54,285 nucleotides of DNA from Isosphaeraceae bacterium. Its GTDB lineage: Bacteria > Planctomycetota > Planctomycetia > Isosphaerales > Isosphaeraceae. A program made the position numbers and the translations under genes. The stretch spans positions 1 through 54,285 of the forward strand of contig JARLIH010000198.1 of the NCBI GenBank assembly GCA_031291845.1. Direction: 5' to 3'. Shown here in pieces: positions 42,613 through 49,997 of this stretch (positions are counted from its first letter, which is position 1; each line of letters begins with the position of its first letter). Below the pieces are notes generated by a model. It saw nothing but the letters and a program-made list of their open reading frames with translations. It made no database searches and had not been told where the DNA came from.

Positions 42613-43848
42613 ATGCCCGCGTTCTTTCCGTTCACCCCGGTCCGTTGGCTCGGCTGTGCCGTGCTCCTTTTGCTGACCGGCCAGGCCACCGCCGACACCT
42701 GGCGCGTGAAGATCCAGGGGCAAGGGACGGACCTTGGCGAAACGCCGATTGTCGTCCCGCTCAAGAACGCCCCGCCCCCGGGCGACTATGAGCTCCGCTT
42801 ACCGCAGGGCGGATCCGCCGTCCCCGCTCAGGTGTTTGTCGATGCTGGAACCACCTATTTCGCCACTGTCCTGGAGCATGTCCGCGGCAACGCTCCGGTA
42901 ACCTACGCCCTTCAGCCGCGGGCGACGAAATCGGCCGCGGAGAGCGTGTCCCTCCGGCGCAGCGGGGCGGACATCGCGTTCGACGTCGCAGGCAAGCCGT
43001 TCCTCGAAGAACGCGTCGCCGACGGCCCGAAGCCCTATTACTTCCCCGTCCACGGACCCACGGGGGCCATGTTCACCCGTGCCTTTCCCATGCAAACGGT
43101 TGCCGGCGAGGACAAGGACCACTTTCACCAGCGGTCGATGTGGTTCACGCACGGCAACGTCAACGGCTTCGATTTCTGGGCGTCGGACCCCTTGAACAAG
43201 CCGAGCCCCAAATACGGCACAATCAAGGAGACCGCCCGGACCAATGCGCTCGCGGGTGCCGCGGCCGGCGTCTTGAGGACGACCGACGACTGGCTCGACC
43301 CCGACGGCAAGAAAGTGTGCCAGGACGAGCGCGTCCTCACCGTCTACAACACCGGCGCGACCCGAGTCCTCGACTTCGACATCACGCTCAAAGCCACCGC
43401 CGGTCCGGTCACGTTCGGCGACACCAAGGAAGGGATGTTCGGCCTTCGCGTCGCCTCCAGCATGGACGTCAAGAACAAGAACGGCGGCAAGATCACCAAC
43501 GCCGAGGGCGTCACCGACGACGCCGCGTGGGGCAAGGCGTCCCCCTGGGTCGACTACACCGGCCCCGTGGAAGGGGAGACGGTCGGGGTGGCCATTTTGA
43601 ACCATCCGGACAGCTTCCGCTATCCCACGACGTGGCACGTTCGCACCTACGGCCTTTTCGCGGCCAACCCATTCGGCTGGCATGACTTCGGCATGAAGAA
43701 GTCGGGCGAATACACCCTGCCGGCGGGCGAACCGATCCGGTTCCGGTACCGGGTGGTCCTCCACCGCGGAGACACGGCTTCGGCTCACATTCCCCAAGCG
43801 TTTGAGGGGTACGCCAAGCCGCCGCGGGTCGAGGTCACGGCTGATTAG
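42613..43848 (+). CDS. Exported PmoA-like (DUF6807) protein
   Basis: A 411-residue protein with a signal peptide (WLGCAVLLLLTGQATA) and a body matching the family annotated as methane oxygenase PmoA or DUF6807, frequent in planctomycetes. That name is historical and does not mean methane oxidation. Recognisable stretches are YFPVHGPTGAMFTRAFPMQT, DHFHQRSMWFTHGNVNGFDF (conserved His cluster), TKEGMFGLRVASSM, GVAILNHPDSFRYPTTWHVR and FGWHDF. A sugar-related role is sometimes suggested for the family; I cannot test it. It is a single gene, divergent from nifU-hemW. Confidence 0.88.
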   Translation: MPAFFPFTPVRWLGCAVLLLLTGQATADTWRVKIQGQGTDLGETPIVVPLKNAPPPGDYELRLPQGGSAVPAQVFVDAGTTYFATVLEHVRGNAPVTYALQPRATKSAAESVSLRRSGADIAFDVAGKPFLEERVADGPKPYYFPVHGPTGAMFTRAFPMQTVAGEDKDHFHQRSMWFTHGNVNGFDFWASDPLNKPSPKYGTIKETARTNALAGAAAGVLRTTDDWLDPDGKKVCQDERVLTVYNTGATRVLDFDITLKATAGPVTFGDTKEGMFGLRVASSMDVKNKNGGKITNAEGVTDDAAWGKASPWVDYTGPVEGETVGVAILNHPDSFRYPTTWHVRTYGLFAANPFGWHDFGMKKSGEYTLPAGEPIRFRYRVVLHRGDTASAHIPQAFEGYAKPPRVEVTAD

Positions 43849-43849
43849 A

Positions 43850-44020
43850 TCAAGGCAGGCTCGAACGTATCGCTTCCCAACGGTCGGCCCAGGGCTCCTG
43901 AGCCCTGGCAACGACTCGGTTGAGCACGCCCCATCGTAGTCCCTCCTCGATCGATGGAGGAGGAATGCCGCTCGTGACCACCTGTTCGTATTTATCCAAC
44001 TTCCCGGCCCTCTCCGACAT
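43850..44020 (-). CDS. Possible small protein, 56 residues
   Basis: An open frame starting MSERAGKLDKYEQVVTSGIP and containing SIEEGLRWGVLNRVVARAQE. Composition looks protein-like, but there is no visible ribosome-binding site and I do not recognise a family. It could be a short genuine gene, a remnant, or chance. It lies between the PmoA-like gene and the DUF4160 gene, facing both. Confidence 0.25.
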   Translation of the reverse strand: MSERAGKLDKYEQVVTSGIPPPSIEEGLRWGVLNRVVARAQEPWADRWEAIRSSLP

Positions 44021-44080
44021 CGCTAAGGTAGAGAATGCGGGCTGTCCGATGGGCGCGACCACTGCTGAGGGTATGAAGCC

Positions 44081-44314
44081 ATGCCAACAGTGTTGCGGAT
44101 CGGACGCTTCCGATTCTTTTTCTTCAGCAACGAGGGGAATGAGCCGCCTCACATTCACGTCAAGGCGGGATGTGACGAGTGCAAATTCTGGCTCGATCCG
44201 ATCGCGCTCGCGGCCAATTACGGTTTCAACGGACGCGAATTGAACGAAATCGAGGACCTCATCGAGCAGCACCGGAATAGACTATTGGAGGCATGGAATG
44301 AGTACTTCGGCTGA
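44081..44314 (+). CDS. DUF4160 protein
   Basis: A 77-residue protein matching DUF4160: MPTVLRIGRFRFFFFSNEGN, EPPHIHVKAG with the conserved His pair, then a helical end (RELNEIEDLIEQHRNRLLEA). DUF4160 and DUF2442 genes are very often adjacent and are suspected toxin-antitoxin-like modules, though I know of no settled function. Its last 17 nt overlap the DUF2442 gene. Confidence 0.88.
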   Translation: MPTVLRIGRFRFFFFSNEGNEPPHIHVKAGCDECKFWLDPIALAANYGFNGRELNEIEDLIEQHRNRLLEAWNEYFG

Positions 44315-44585
44315 AAATGCGCGTAGCCGGGCACGTGCCTATGTTCCCACGACCGCCCTCGCCAAGTCCGTGGAGTTCGACGAGACAATGATGCGAGTCG
44401 CGTTCACCGACGGCCGCGTTCTGTGCGTGCCTCTTACGTGGTTCCCCACGTTGTCCGCGGCCACGCCAGAACAGCGGACGCGCTGCGAGATCGGCGGAGG
44501 CGGAATCGGGCTTCATTGGCCCGATCTCGACGAAGACTTGTCCATTGCCGGTCTGATGGCGGGCGTCGACTGGCAGGCGGCTTGA
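44298..44585 (+). CDS. DUF2442 protein
   Basis: A 95-residue protein matching DUF2442: VEFDETMMRVAFTDGRVLCV, PLTWFPTLSAATPEQRTRCE and the ending IGLHWPDLDEDLSIAGLMAG. It is the usual partner of the DUF4160 gene that it overlaps, so the two are translated together. Its C-terminal end lies about 80 bp from the convergent cyclo-ligase gene. Confidence 0.9.
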   Translation: MSTSAENARSRARAYVPTTALAKSVEFDETMMRVAFTDGRVLCVPLTWFPTLSAATPEQRTRCEIGGGGIGLHWPDLDEDLSIAGLMAGVDWQAA

Positions 44586-44662
44586 GTGGGCCGAGCCGCG
44601 AATCGCCGTTGCACCACTTGTGGACAAAAGTCCGTTTGGACATTGCGAAGGGAACCGCTGGC

Positions 44663-45271
44663 TCAACGGCCTCTAGCGTCGACTCGTCCCTGAATCCGAC
44701 AGCAGAGCGATTTGCCGGGCGAAACGATCCCGTCGAGTGGCACGTCGTGCGGCTCGATCGGGAGTGCATCGACCCACTGGCAGTCGAACGCCAGGGCCCA
44801 GCACGAGACGCCGCGGCGAAGTTGGGGGAGCAGGCGATCGTAATGGCCCGCCCCCCGGCCGAGGCGGTAGCACTGTTCATCGAACAAGAGACCCGGAACG
44901 AGTACCCAATCCACTTGGTCGGGCCCGACCGAAGGGGCGCCGGGCCGAGGCTCGGGAATTCCGAGAGTGCCGGCGACGAGATCCGCCCTCAGGTCCTGGA
45001 CCACGTAAAGCTGGAGCTGACGGCGGGCCACCCGGGGACAGAGCAGCCTCTTGCGGTCGGCCAGCGCCTGTTCCAACATCGGGGCGGTATCGATCTCTTC
45101 CGGGAAGGCCGTGGCGTAGAGGAGGACGGTCTCGGCCGCCCGGTATCCGGGCAGCCCGATGAAGCGATCGACGAGCGCCCCCTGCTGGGACTGCCTGTCT
45201 ACCGGGTCAAGCGAGTGTATCCGCTCGACGGCCGTGCGCCGGAGGGCCCGTTTCTGTGCCCGAATGTCCAT
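44663..45271 (-). CDS. 5-formyltetrahydrofolate cyclo-ligase
   Basis: A 202-residue enzyme that converts 5-formyl-THF to 5,10-methenyl-THF with ATP. The N-terminal MDIRAQKRALRRTAVERIHS supplies the basic phosphate-binding residues, and LGRGAGHYDRLLPQL corresponds to the family's GxGxGYYDR loop. VDWVLVPGLLFDEQCYRLGR is also typical. I chose ATG at 45271 because it matches the family start. An in-frame ATG at 45343 has GGAGG upstream, but that GGAGG is part of the 3' stem of the probable 6S RNA. The 6S RNA-cyclo-ligase order is the same as ssrS-ygfA in proteobacteria. Confidence 0.88.
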   Translation of the reverse strand: MDIRAQKRALRRTAVERIHSLDPVDRQSQQGALVDRFIGLPGYRAAETVLLYATAFPEEIDTAPMLEQALADRKRLLCPRVARRQLQLYVVQDLRADLVAGTLGIPEPRPGAPSVGPDQVDWVLVPGLLFDEQCYRLGRGAGHYDRLLPQLRRGVSCWALAFDCQWVDALPIEPHDVPLDGIVSPGKSLCCRIQGRVDARGR

Positions 45272-45350
45272 GAAGGAGGCGGCGGAGGCCTTGATAAAGG
45301 AGCCCGTGCCCACCACCGGTAGAACCGGGGCGGACACGGGCATAAAGGTC

Positions 45351-45526
45351 GCCTCCACCGCAATGCCGTTGAAGCGCTTTTGAGAACCCGCAGTTAAAGT
45401 GGGTGCCTGAGACCCTCAGGGACATGCCAAGGGGTCGTGAATCGGCTCCCAACGGGTTTTCACTGGTTCGCCAAAAGGACGCCCCGTATCGAACATGGCA
45501 GAGGCTCGTCGAGCCGAAACCCGACT
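45351..45526 (-). ncRNA. ssrS: Probable 6S RNA
   Basis: This region, upstream of the cyclo-ligase gene on the same strand, reads like 6S RNA, the RNA that binds sigma-70 polymerase by mimicking an open promoter. On the minus strand GCCTCTGCC (45497-45505) pairs with GGTGGAGGC (45351-45359) over 9 bp including two wobble pairs. The 5' strand continues ATGTTCG, matching the E. coli 6S 5' region by memory, then a GGGGC/GTCC-type stretch. The 3' strand has GGGTTCTCAAAAG and AACGGCATTGCGG, again E. coli-like in order. A promoter lies upstream at the right distance, giving about 176 nt. Exact ends are uncertain. Confidence 0.72.
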
Positions 45527-45532
45527 GAGAGC

Positions 45533-45561
45533 AGTCTAGCCGCGCCGGAGCCGGGCTTCAA
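45533..45561 (-). promoter_or_regulatory. Promoter of the probable 6S RNA
   Basis: On the minus strand, TTGAAG (45556-45561), an exact 17-bp spacer and TAGACT (45533-45538). The predicted start is near 45526. Confidence 0.6.
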
Positions 45562-45705
45562 GGGTCGCACGCTGGGAAATCGGCGATGCTTGAAGCAACG
45601 TCGTCACTCTGCCGCTGGCGGCCTCTGAAGGGGGGATTTAGTCGCGGCTGTTGCCGGCAGAAAACCGCGCCTCCCATCGGCACCGGTCGACTCGCGTCGA
45701 CGACT

Positions 45706-46488
45706 TCACGAGGGGTTCGGCTCGGAAGCCGCCTCGCTCGCCCGGAGGCGGCGGATCTGGTCGCGCAGACGAGCGGCCTCCTCGAACGCTTCGCGGGCGA
45801 CGGCCAGCTCGAGTTGCTGCTCGAGCCGCTCGATGGGGCCGTTCGGTCGCTCGCTCTCGACGTCCCGCCGCCAGCGGAGGAGAAAGCCGAGCTCCCCACA
45901 CTCCGCCTCGCGATCGGCTTGGTCGTAGTCGCGGAGGAACTGGCGGATCCCGGCAATCCCTTCGTCAATGAGCGCGAGGGCCTTGCGATGGTCTTCGCGG
46001 GCAAGTGCCTGAAGCGCGCGCGCCCGGATATTCATCATTGTGACGTAAGGCCGATACTGGTCGAACTGGACCTTGTCTTTTTGCCGTTTGGCGTAGCGGA
46101 CGACGAAGGCGAACAGCCGCAGGTTCCTGGCCGTGTCGCGCGCCACCAGGTCGTAACGCTGGAGGTGGAACGCGGCGAGGTAGCGGTGGTAGTACTGGAC
46201 GCCCTCGCGCATGAGCGCTGCACACGTGGCCGACTCAATCGCGAAGTCCTCGCCGACCGCCTCCTCGGCGCGGGCCTTCTCTTCAAACTCGTCGAGCAAC
46301 GATTCCTGTCCGCCCGGGCGGGTGCCATCCGGGCGGCCCGAAATCTCCATCTGGATCAGTCCGAGGTCGACCCGCATCTGGATCTTCTCGTCCCCGTCGT
46401 CTCCTGCAACGATCCGCACCTGGACGTCGTCCGGATCGAAGTCCCAGCCCGCGAGAATCGAGGTTATATCCTTGCTCAAGAATCTCAT
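45706..46488 (-). CDS. UVR-motif (UvrB/UvrC-like) protein
   Basis: A 260-residue cytoplasmic protein. The C-terminal part (about 215-252, PIERLEQQLELAVAREAFEE, AARLRDQIRRL) is a UVR helical hairpin as in UvrB, UvrC and McsA, a protein-protein contact. The N-terminal half starts MRFLSKDITSILAGWDFDPD and contains VDLGLIQMEISGRPDG and a helical stretch (MREGVQYYHRYLAAFHLQRY). No nuclease or helicase motif and no Cys-rich McsA zinc motif are present, so it is not a repair enzyme itself. It is probably a planctomycete-type protein of unknown role. A perfect 22-bp hairpin lies upstream. Confidence 0.8.
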   Translation of the reverse strand: MRFLSKDITSILAGWDFDPDDVQVRIVAGDDGDEKIQMRVDLGLIQMEISGRPDGTRPGGQESLLDEFEEKARAEEAVGEDFAIESATCAALMREGVQYYHRYLAAFHLQRYDLVARDTARNLRLFAFVVRYAKRQKDKVQFDQYRPYVTMMNIRARALQALAREDHRKALALIDEGIAGIRQFLRDYDQADREAECGELGFLLRWRRDVESERPNGPIERLEQQLELAVAREAFEEAARLRDQIRRLRASEAASEPNPS

Positions 46489-46596
46489 CTCCGGGGAAGC
46501 CAGCGTGAAGACCGACGCACTCCGCGGTCGCCCTCAACGGTCGCTCTATTATACGGTCCGCAGGCCAGGCGCAGAGAGCACGTCTGCCGACAAACG

Positions 46597-46644
46597 ACGC
46601 CGCACGGTCTGGCCCGAGGCTTCTCGGGCCAGACCGTGCGGCGT
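46597..46644 (-). terminator. Perfect 22-bp inverted repeat with 4-nt loop
   Basis: Arms 46597-46618 and 46623-46644 are exact reverse complements (ACGCCGCACGGTCTGGCC... on the left); the loop is GCTT. It sits 35 bp past the stop of the Rho_N-DUF4912 gene on the minus strand and 109 bp before the UVR gene start. There is no long T-run, so it may terminate with help or protect the 3' end. Confidence 0.7.
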
Positions 46645-46679
46645 TGCAGAAAACAAGGGCGGCGACGGACGAGACCGAA

Positions 46680-47759
46680 TTACAGCTCGTTGCCGTCGTG
46701 GATCATCGGCTCCAGCTCCTTCGTATTGCGTTCGACCGCGAGGACGATCGTCCGTTCCTCGACGCCGTCGGGGCTGGCGGCGACGGCCGGGATGATCTGC
46801 CGCGAGTCGGGCAGCGCGAAGCGAACCGTGAAAGTCCCGTCGGCGCGGAGCTGCACGGGCTCCCCCTGGAGCGTCACTTTGGCATTCGGCTCGGTCGCGC
46901 CGTAGACGATCAGCTCCGCATCGAGCTCGAAGTGGAAGTCGCGCCCCAAGGAGGGAAGCGCGCCGGTGCCGAGACTCTGGAGCGAAAGGGTCTGCATCGG
47001 GCGACGGAGCCGCTCCTCGAACAGATCGCGCAGGTCATTCGAGGCGGTCGAGCCGTTGGCGCCGCCGCTCGACTGGCTGTAGATCTTGCGGAACTGCTCC
47101 TGCACGCTATTCCAGTTCTCATCGAGCACGTCCGAGGAACCGGCCTTCGGCGTGCTGACGACGTTGGAGCGTGCCAGGACGAAGAACTTGCCGCGACGGG
47201 CCACGTAGCCGATGTCGACCCGGAACGCGCGGGGGGGCGTGGCGACGTCGATGTACCAGTTGTTGACGCCGCCGTGGACTTCAATGTCGCGGACGTGCCG
47301 TTCGGCCGCGGACGTGGTATCCTCGCTCGTGACGTCCATGACCCGCAGGATCGGTCGCGCCGTGTGCCATTCCTGGCCCAGGGCGGCCTTTGCGCGGTCG
47401 AGCGTCGAGCGGCTGAGCTCCCGGTAAACGTGCAGCCAGTAAGGATCGCGAACCATCGCGATGATCCGGTCCTTCACACAGCCGTGGTCAAGAGCGCGTG
47501 GTGGCATCACCGTCAAGGGGCGGACCGGCGGGACCGCCGGAGCCGGTGCCGATCGCCGGGCCGGCGCGGTGGACTCGGAGGCCGCGGGGGCCTTCGTCGA
47601 CGTGGCCTTCGCGGCCTTCTTCTTCGACGCGGACGCGGCCGCCGAGAGCGCCCGGATCAACTGATCCTTGCGCATCGCGTGCCAGCCCACAATCCCCTGG
47701 TCCTTCGCCATCTGAGCGAGGGCCTTCTTATTGCAATCCTTGAGTGTATCGACGGTCAT
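46680..47759 (-). CDS. Rho_N and DUF4912 domain protein
   Basis: A 359-residue protein. Residues 1-40 form a Rho termination factor N-terminal-like (SAP-like) helical module (MTVDTLKDCNKKALAQMAKD, GWHAMRKDQLIRALS). A Lys/Ala/Pro-rich linker follows (about 45-85). Then a DUF4912 domain at about 95-215: RIIAMVRDPYWLHVYRELSR, HVRDIEVHGGVNNWYIDV, RVDIGYVARRGKFFVLARSN. The C-terminus has beta-rich PNAKVTLQGEPVQLRADGTF and VRFALPDSRQIIPAVAASPD. DUF4912 with Rho_N is known in several phyla, function unsettled; a nucleic-acid role is inferred. ATG at 47759 has CGGAGTGG upstream. A probable RNA or attenuated leader lies upstream. Confidence 0.82.
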   Translation of the reverse strand: MTVDTLKDCNKKALAQMAKDQGIVGWHAMRKDQLIRALSAAASASKKKAAKATSTKAPAASESTAPARRSAPAPAVPPVRPLTVMPPRALDHGCVKDRIIAMVRDPYWLHVYRELSRSTLDRAKAALGQEWHTARPILRVMDVTSEDTTSAAERHVRDIEVHGGVNNWYIDVATPPRAFRVDIGYVARRGKFFVLARSNVVSTPKAGSSDVLDENWNSVQEQFRKIYSQSSGGANGSTASNDLRDLFEERLRRPMQTLSLQSLGTGALPSLGRDFHFELDAELIVYGATEPNAKVTLQGEPVQLRADGTFTVRFALPDSRQIIPAVAASPDGVEERTIVLAVERNTKELEPMIHDGNEL

Positions 47760-47940
47760 GCGGGACCACTCCGTCACCATCCGCGACCGTTCGCCGGCCA
47801 CGGATCGGACAAGGAACGCGTGGTTCATCCGTGAGTGGGCCGATCCGGAAAACTCCGTGCCTCCCGGACGCAGGGTACGCTCGATCCGAACAGCCAACCG
47901 GCCCGGGGACGGAAACGCCCTCAGCCCCCACCGCCCCATC

Positions 47941-48079
47941 AAACACAAAGGGCGGCCGTCTCCCCTCAGGTGGTGGGAAGACGCCGCCCAGCATTAGGGT
48001 CGGACGCGGAGCGCAAGGGTGACAGCATGGCAGGTCCCCGCTCTGGCTCGTACCGAATCGGAAGGCGTAACAAGAAGCT
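47941..48079 (-). ncRNA. Candidate small RNA or attenuated leader
   Basis: On the minus strand a consensus-like promoter (48086-48114) predicts a start near 48079. About 95 nt later a strong hairpin forms (47950-47989: GGGCGGC(C)GTCT-CCC paired with GGG-AGAC-GCCGCCC) followed by TTTGTGTTT. This is the layout of an independent terminated RNA of about 140 nt. Because the Rho_N-DUF4912 gene starts about 180 nt further on the same strand, it could also be that gene's leader with a conditional terminator. I could not match it to SRP RNA, tmRNA, RNase P RNA or a riboswitch that I know. Confidence 0.55.
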
Positions 48080-48085
48080 CCGTAG

Positions 48086-48114
48086 GTAATAACAAATAGC
48101 TCGCGCACTGTCAA
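48086..48114 (-). promoter_or_regulatory. Promoter of the candidate small RNA
   Basis: On the minus strand, a perfect TTGACA (48109-48114), a 17-bp spacer and TATTAC (48086-48091). It is among the best sigma-70 promoter matches in the window. Confidence 0.65.
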
Positions 48115-48553
48115 TCAAAAATTCTTCGGCAGTGTCCGGCCACGAACAGATTGACCGAAGTGTAACGATCCCATCACGCATGGATTGACTTGGACGACAT
48201 TGGCCAGGCGGGTTCCGCTGGTCCACTCGCGCCGGCATGATGCTGCGTGCTACTTGGTCCACGGTCGGAACAGGCTGAGGAACCAGCGCGCGACGTCTGC
48301 CCGGACGTCATTCCTGGGGGGCCGGCTTCGGCCGGTCTTGGAGACTGGCTGAAGCCGGGACTCCAACACGGGAAAACGCCCCGTGCTGAAAGGTGACCCG
48401 CACGGGAACCAGGCCGGAAAATTAACGCCGCCGACCCGCGCTGCGCGAAGCGCATGAATCAATCAAGAAGGCTATCATTCTCGATGAACACACTTGCCTC
48501 TTGACTCCGGGTCGGACTTTGAGAAAAATTTCTCGAAGAGGCATGGTGGGTTG
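48115..48553. other. Structured intergenic region upstream of the atp operon
   Basis: About 440 bp with no supported gene. Between 48278 and 48406 there is a chain of hairpins: AGGAA/TTCCT enclosing GACGTC/GACGTC (48278-48315), CCGGC-TTCG-GCCGG (48322-48335), TTGGAG/CTCCAA (48338-48366), CACGGG/CCCGTG (48367-48385) and CCCG/CGGG (48397-48406). At 48517-48538 the palindrome CTTTGAGAAA...TTTCTCGAAG lies just before the atp promoter and may be an operator. Confidence 0.45.
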
Positions 48554-48581
48554 TTGACTTCGCGCGGCGGGCGGGTATAAA
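48554..48581 (+). promoter_or_regulatory. Promoter of the ATP synthase operon
   Basis: TTGACT (5 of 6), a 16-bp spacer and TATAAA (5 of 6), placed about 130 bp before atpZ. It is the only strong promoter seen ahead of the operon. Confidence 0.7.
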
Positions 48582-48709
48582 TGGGGTCCCGAGCGGTCGT
48601 CCTGCCTCGGTTTTTCCCGGTTCGAGCGCTGATTGTCCAGGATCCGCCCCTTCGAGTTCGGAGTGGCGGGGCCGGTCCATTGGTCGTCGTGCCGGCGTGG
48701 GGGACTTGC

Positions 48710-48955
48710 GTGTCGCAGCCCGAACGCCGCTCGAATTTGTCGGTCGGGATCGAGTGGGCCTCGCGGGTCTCGACGGTGGGTCTCGAGTTCGCCCTGCCGC
48801 CGCTCGCGGGGGCTTACTGCGACCACCGCGCGGGGACGACACCGTGGCTCACCCTGCTGGGGGTCGTGCTCGGGTTCGCGGTGGGAATGATGCACATCCT
48901 CCGGATTGCGCGCGACGGTCAGGCCGGTCGGAAGGGTCAGCCCGGTCCGCGGTAG
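48710..48955 (+). CDS. atpZ: AtpZ/AtpI-type ATP synthase assembly protein
   Basis: An 81-residue small membrane protein at the head of the atp operon. Two hydrophobic segments (about 20-36, STVGLEFALPPLAGAYC, and 46-63, PWLTLLGVVLGFAVGMM) with a short polar turn containing DHRAGTTPW match the AtpZ pattern (D-x-x-x-G-T-x-P-W). Such proteins are thought to aid c-ring assembly or Mg2+/Ca2+ supply. The GTG start at 48710 has GGGGA about 6 nt upstream; a longer ATG-started frame would overlap the promoter. The basic tail is RIARDGQAGRKGQPGPR. Confidence 0.8.
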   Translation: MSQPERRSNLSVGIEWASRVSTVGLEFALPPLAGAYCDHRAGTTPWLTLLGVVLGFAVGMMHILRIARDGQAGRKGQPGPR

Positions 48956-49012
48956 GGCAGCCGGACGTGCGACGGGGCCAGGCAGCGAGTACTTGACGAG
49001 GATCACGCGGCG

Positions 49013-49840
49013 ATGCCTGCACAACAACACAGCCCGCTGACCCACGTGGTCGACCACCCGACGCTGGAGCTGCCTCACTGGCGGTTTCCGTACGCACTCG
49101 AAATCGAGCTGCCGAAGCTTCTCGGTCTTCAGGTCACGCGGTTCATGCTCACCGAGCTGATCGCGGCCGTGCTCGTGGTCCTGGTGATGGTCCCGGTCGC
49201 CCGGCACGTCGCGCAGAAGCATGTCAGCCGCGGATGGTTCATGAACATGTTCGAGGCGATGCTCCTGTTCATCCGCGACCAGGTCGCGCGGCCGGCGATC
49301 GGCGGCCACGGGGCGGACGCCTTTCTCCCTTACCTCTGGACCGTCTTCTTTTTCGTGCTGTTCAACAACCTGCTCGGACTGATCCCGGGCATGGCCTCGG
49401 CCACGGGGAACATCAACGTGACGGCGGTGCTGGCGCTCGGCACCCTCACCGCGGTAATCTTCGCCGGGATGCGTGAGATGGGGCCGCTGAAGTTCTGGAC
49501 GGGGCTCGTCCCGCACATGGACGTGCCCAAGGTGATGCTGGTCTTCCTGTGGCCCCTGATGTTTGTCATTGAAGTGGCGGGCCTCTTGATTCGCCACATC
49601 GTGCTGGCCGTGCGTTTGTTCGCCAACATGTTCGCCGGGCACGTCGTGCTGGCGGTCATCCTCGGGTTTATCCTGATGGCGTGGGACGCGACGGCGGCGG
49701 TCTTCTGGTCGGTCGCCGGGGCGAGCGTGATCGGCCTAATCGCGCTCAGCATGCTCGAGTTGTTCGTCGCCTTCTTGCAAGCCTATATCTTTACCTTTTT
49801 GTCCGCGCTGTTTATTGGGTCGGCGGTGCACCCGCACTGA
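49013..49840 (+). CDS. atpB: F-type ATP synthase subunit a
   Basis: A 275-residue membrane subunit that forms the proton half-channels of Fo. The essential arginine is in IVLAVRLFANMFAGHVVL, where the stator charge faces the c-ring. FMLTELIAAVLVVLVMVPVA, FFFVLFNNLLGLIPGMASAT and the terminal LQAYIFTFLSALFIGSAVHP are typical. Its length is in the usual range. It follows atpZ by 57 bp, and atpE comes 157 bp later after an intercistronic hairpin. Confidence 0.97.
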   Translation: MPAQQHSPLTHVVDHPTLELPHWRFPYALEIELPKLLGLQVTRFMLTELIAAVLVVLVMVPVARHVAQKHVSRGWFMNMFEAMLLFIRDQVARPAIGGHGADAFLPYLWTVFFFVLFNNLLGLIPGMASATGNINVTAVLALGTLTAVIFAGMREMGPLKFWTGLVPHMDVPKVMLVFLWPLMFVIEVAGLLIRHIVLAVRLFANMFAGHVVLAVILGFILMAWDATAAVFWSVAGASVIGLIALSMLELFVAFLQAYIFTFLSALFIGSAVHPH

Positions 49841-49901
49841 GCGGACGGGTCGGCGCGGGCTTGCCTGGCGCCGCGAACGATCGGAAAACCATGTTTTTGA
49901 C

Positions 49902-49929
49902 GGGGGCAAGGTCGTGTCTCCTCGCCCCC
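49902..49929 (+). other. Intercistronic hairpin before atpE
   Basis: GGGGGCAAGG pairs with CCTCGCCCCC (one mismatch), followed by TTT. It may be a processing site or partial attenuator that sets the level of the atpE message. Confidence 0.5.
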
Positions 49930-49997
49930 TTTGGCGGACCTTCTGGGTTCCGCGGCTTCTCCCCTCCAGTCTGATCAGCTTAGGAGTCAAAGGTCCG

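Noticed and set aside
42613..43848. Methane oxidation gene
   Set aside because: The PmoA name for this family is misleading; the protein is an exported soluble DUF6807 protein and no pmoB or pmoC gene is present.
42799..43911. A 370-residue minus-strand frame opposite the PmoA-like gene
   Set aside because: Antisense shadow; the plus-strand product has a signal peptide and clear family motifs.
47941..48079. Identification of the small RNA as SRP RNA, tmRNA or RNase P RNA
   Set aside because: The conserved SRP apical loop, the tmRNA T-arm and the P RNA core motifs are all absent.
48027..48089. A 20-residue basic open frame (MAGPRSGSYRIGRRNKKLRR) with AAGG upstream on the plus strand
   Set aside because: It lies antisense to the candidate small RNA and across its promoter-proximal part, has no promoter of its own and no family resemblance.
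48174..48462. Minus-strand frames of 70-93 residues in the hairpin region before the atp operon
   Set aside because: The translation follows the hairpin repeats and has no ribosome-binding site or family match.
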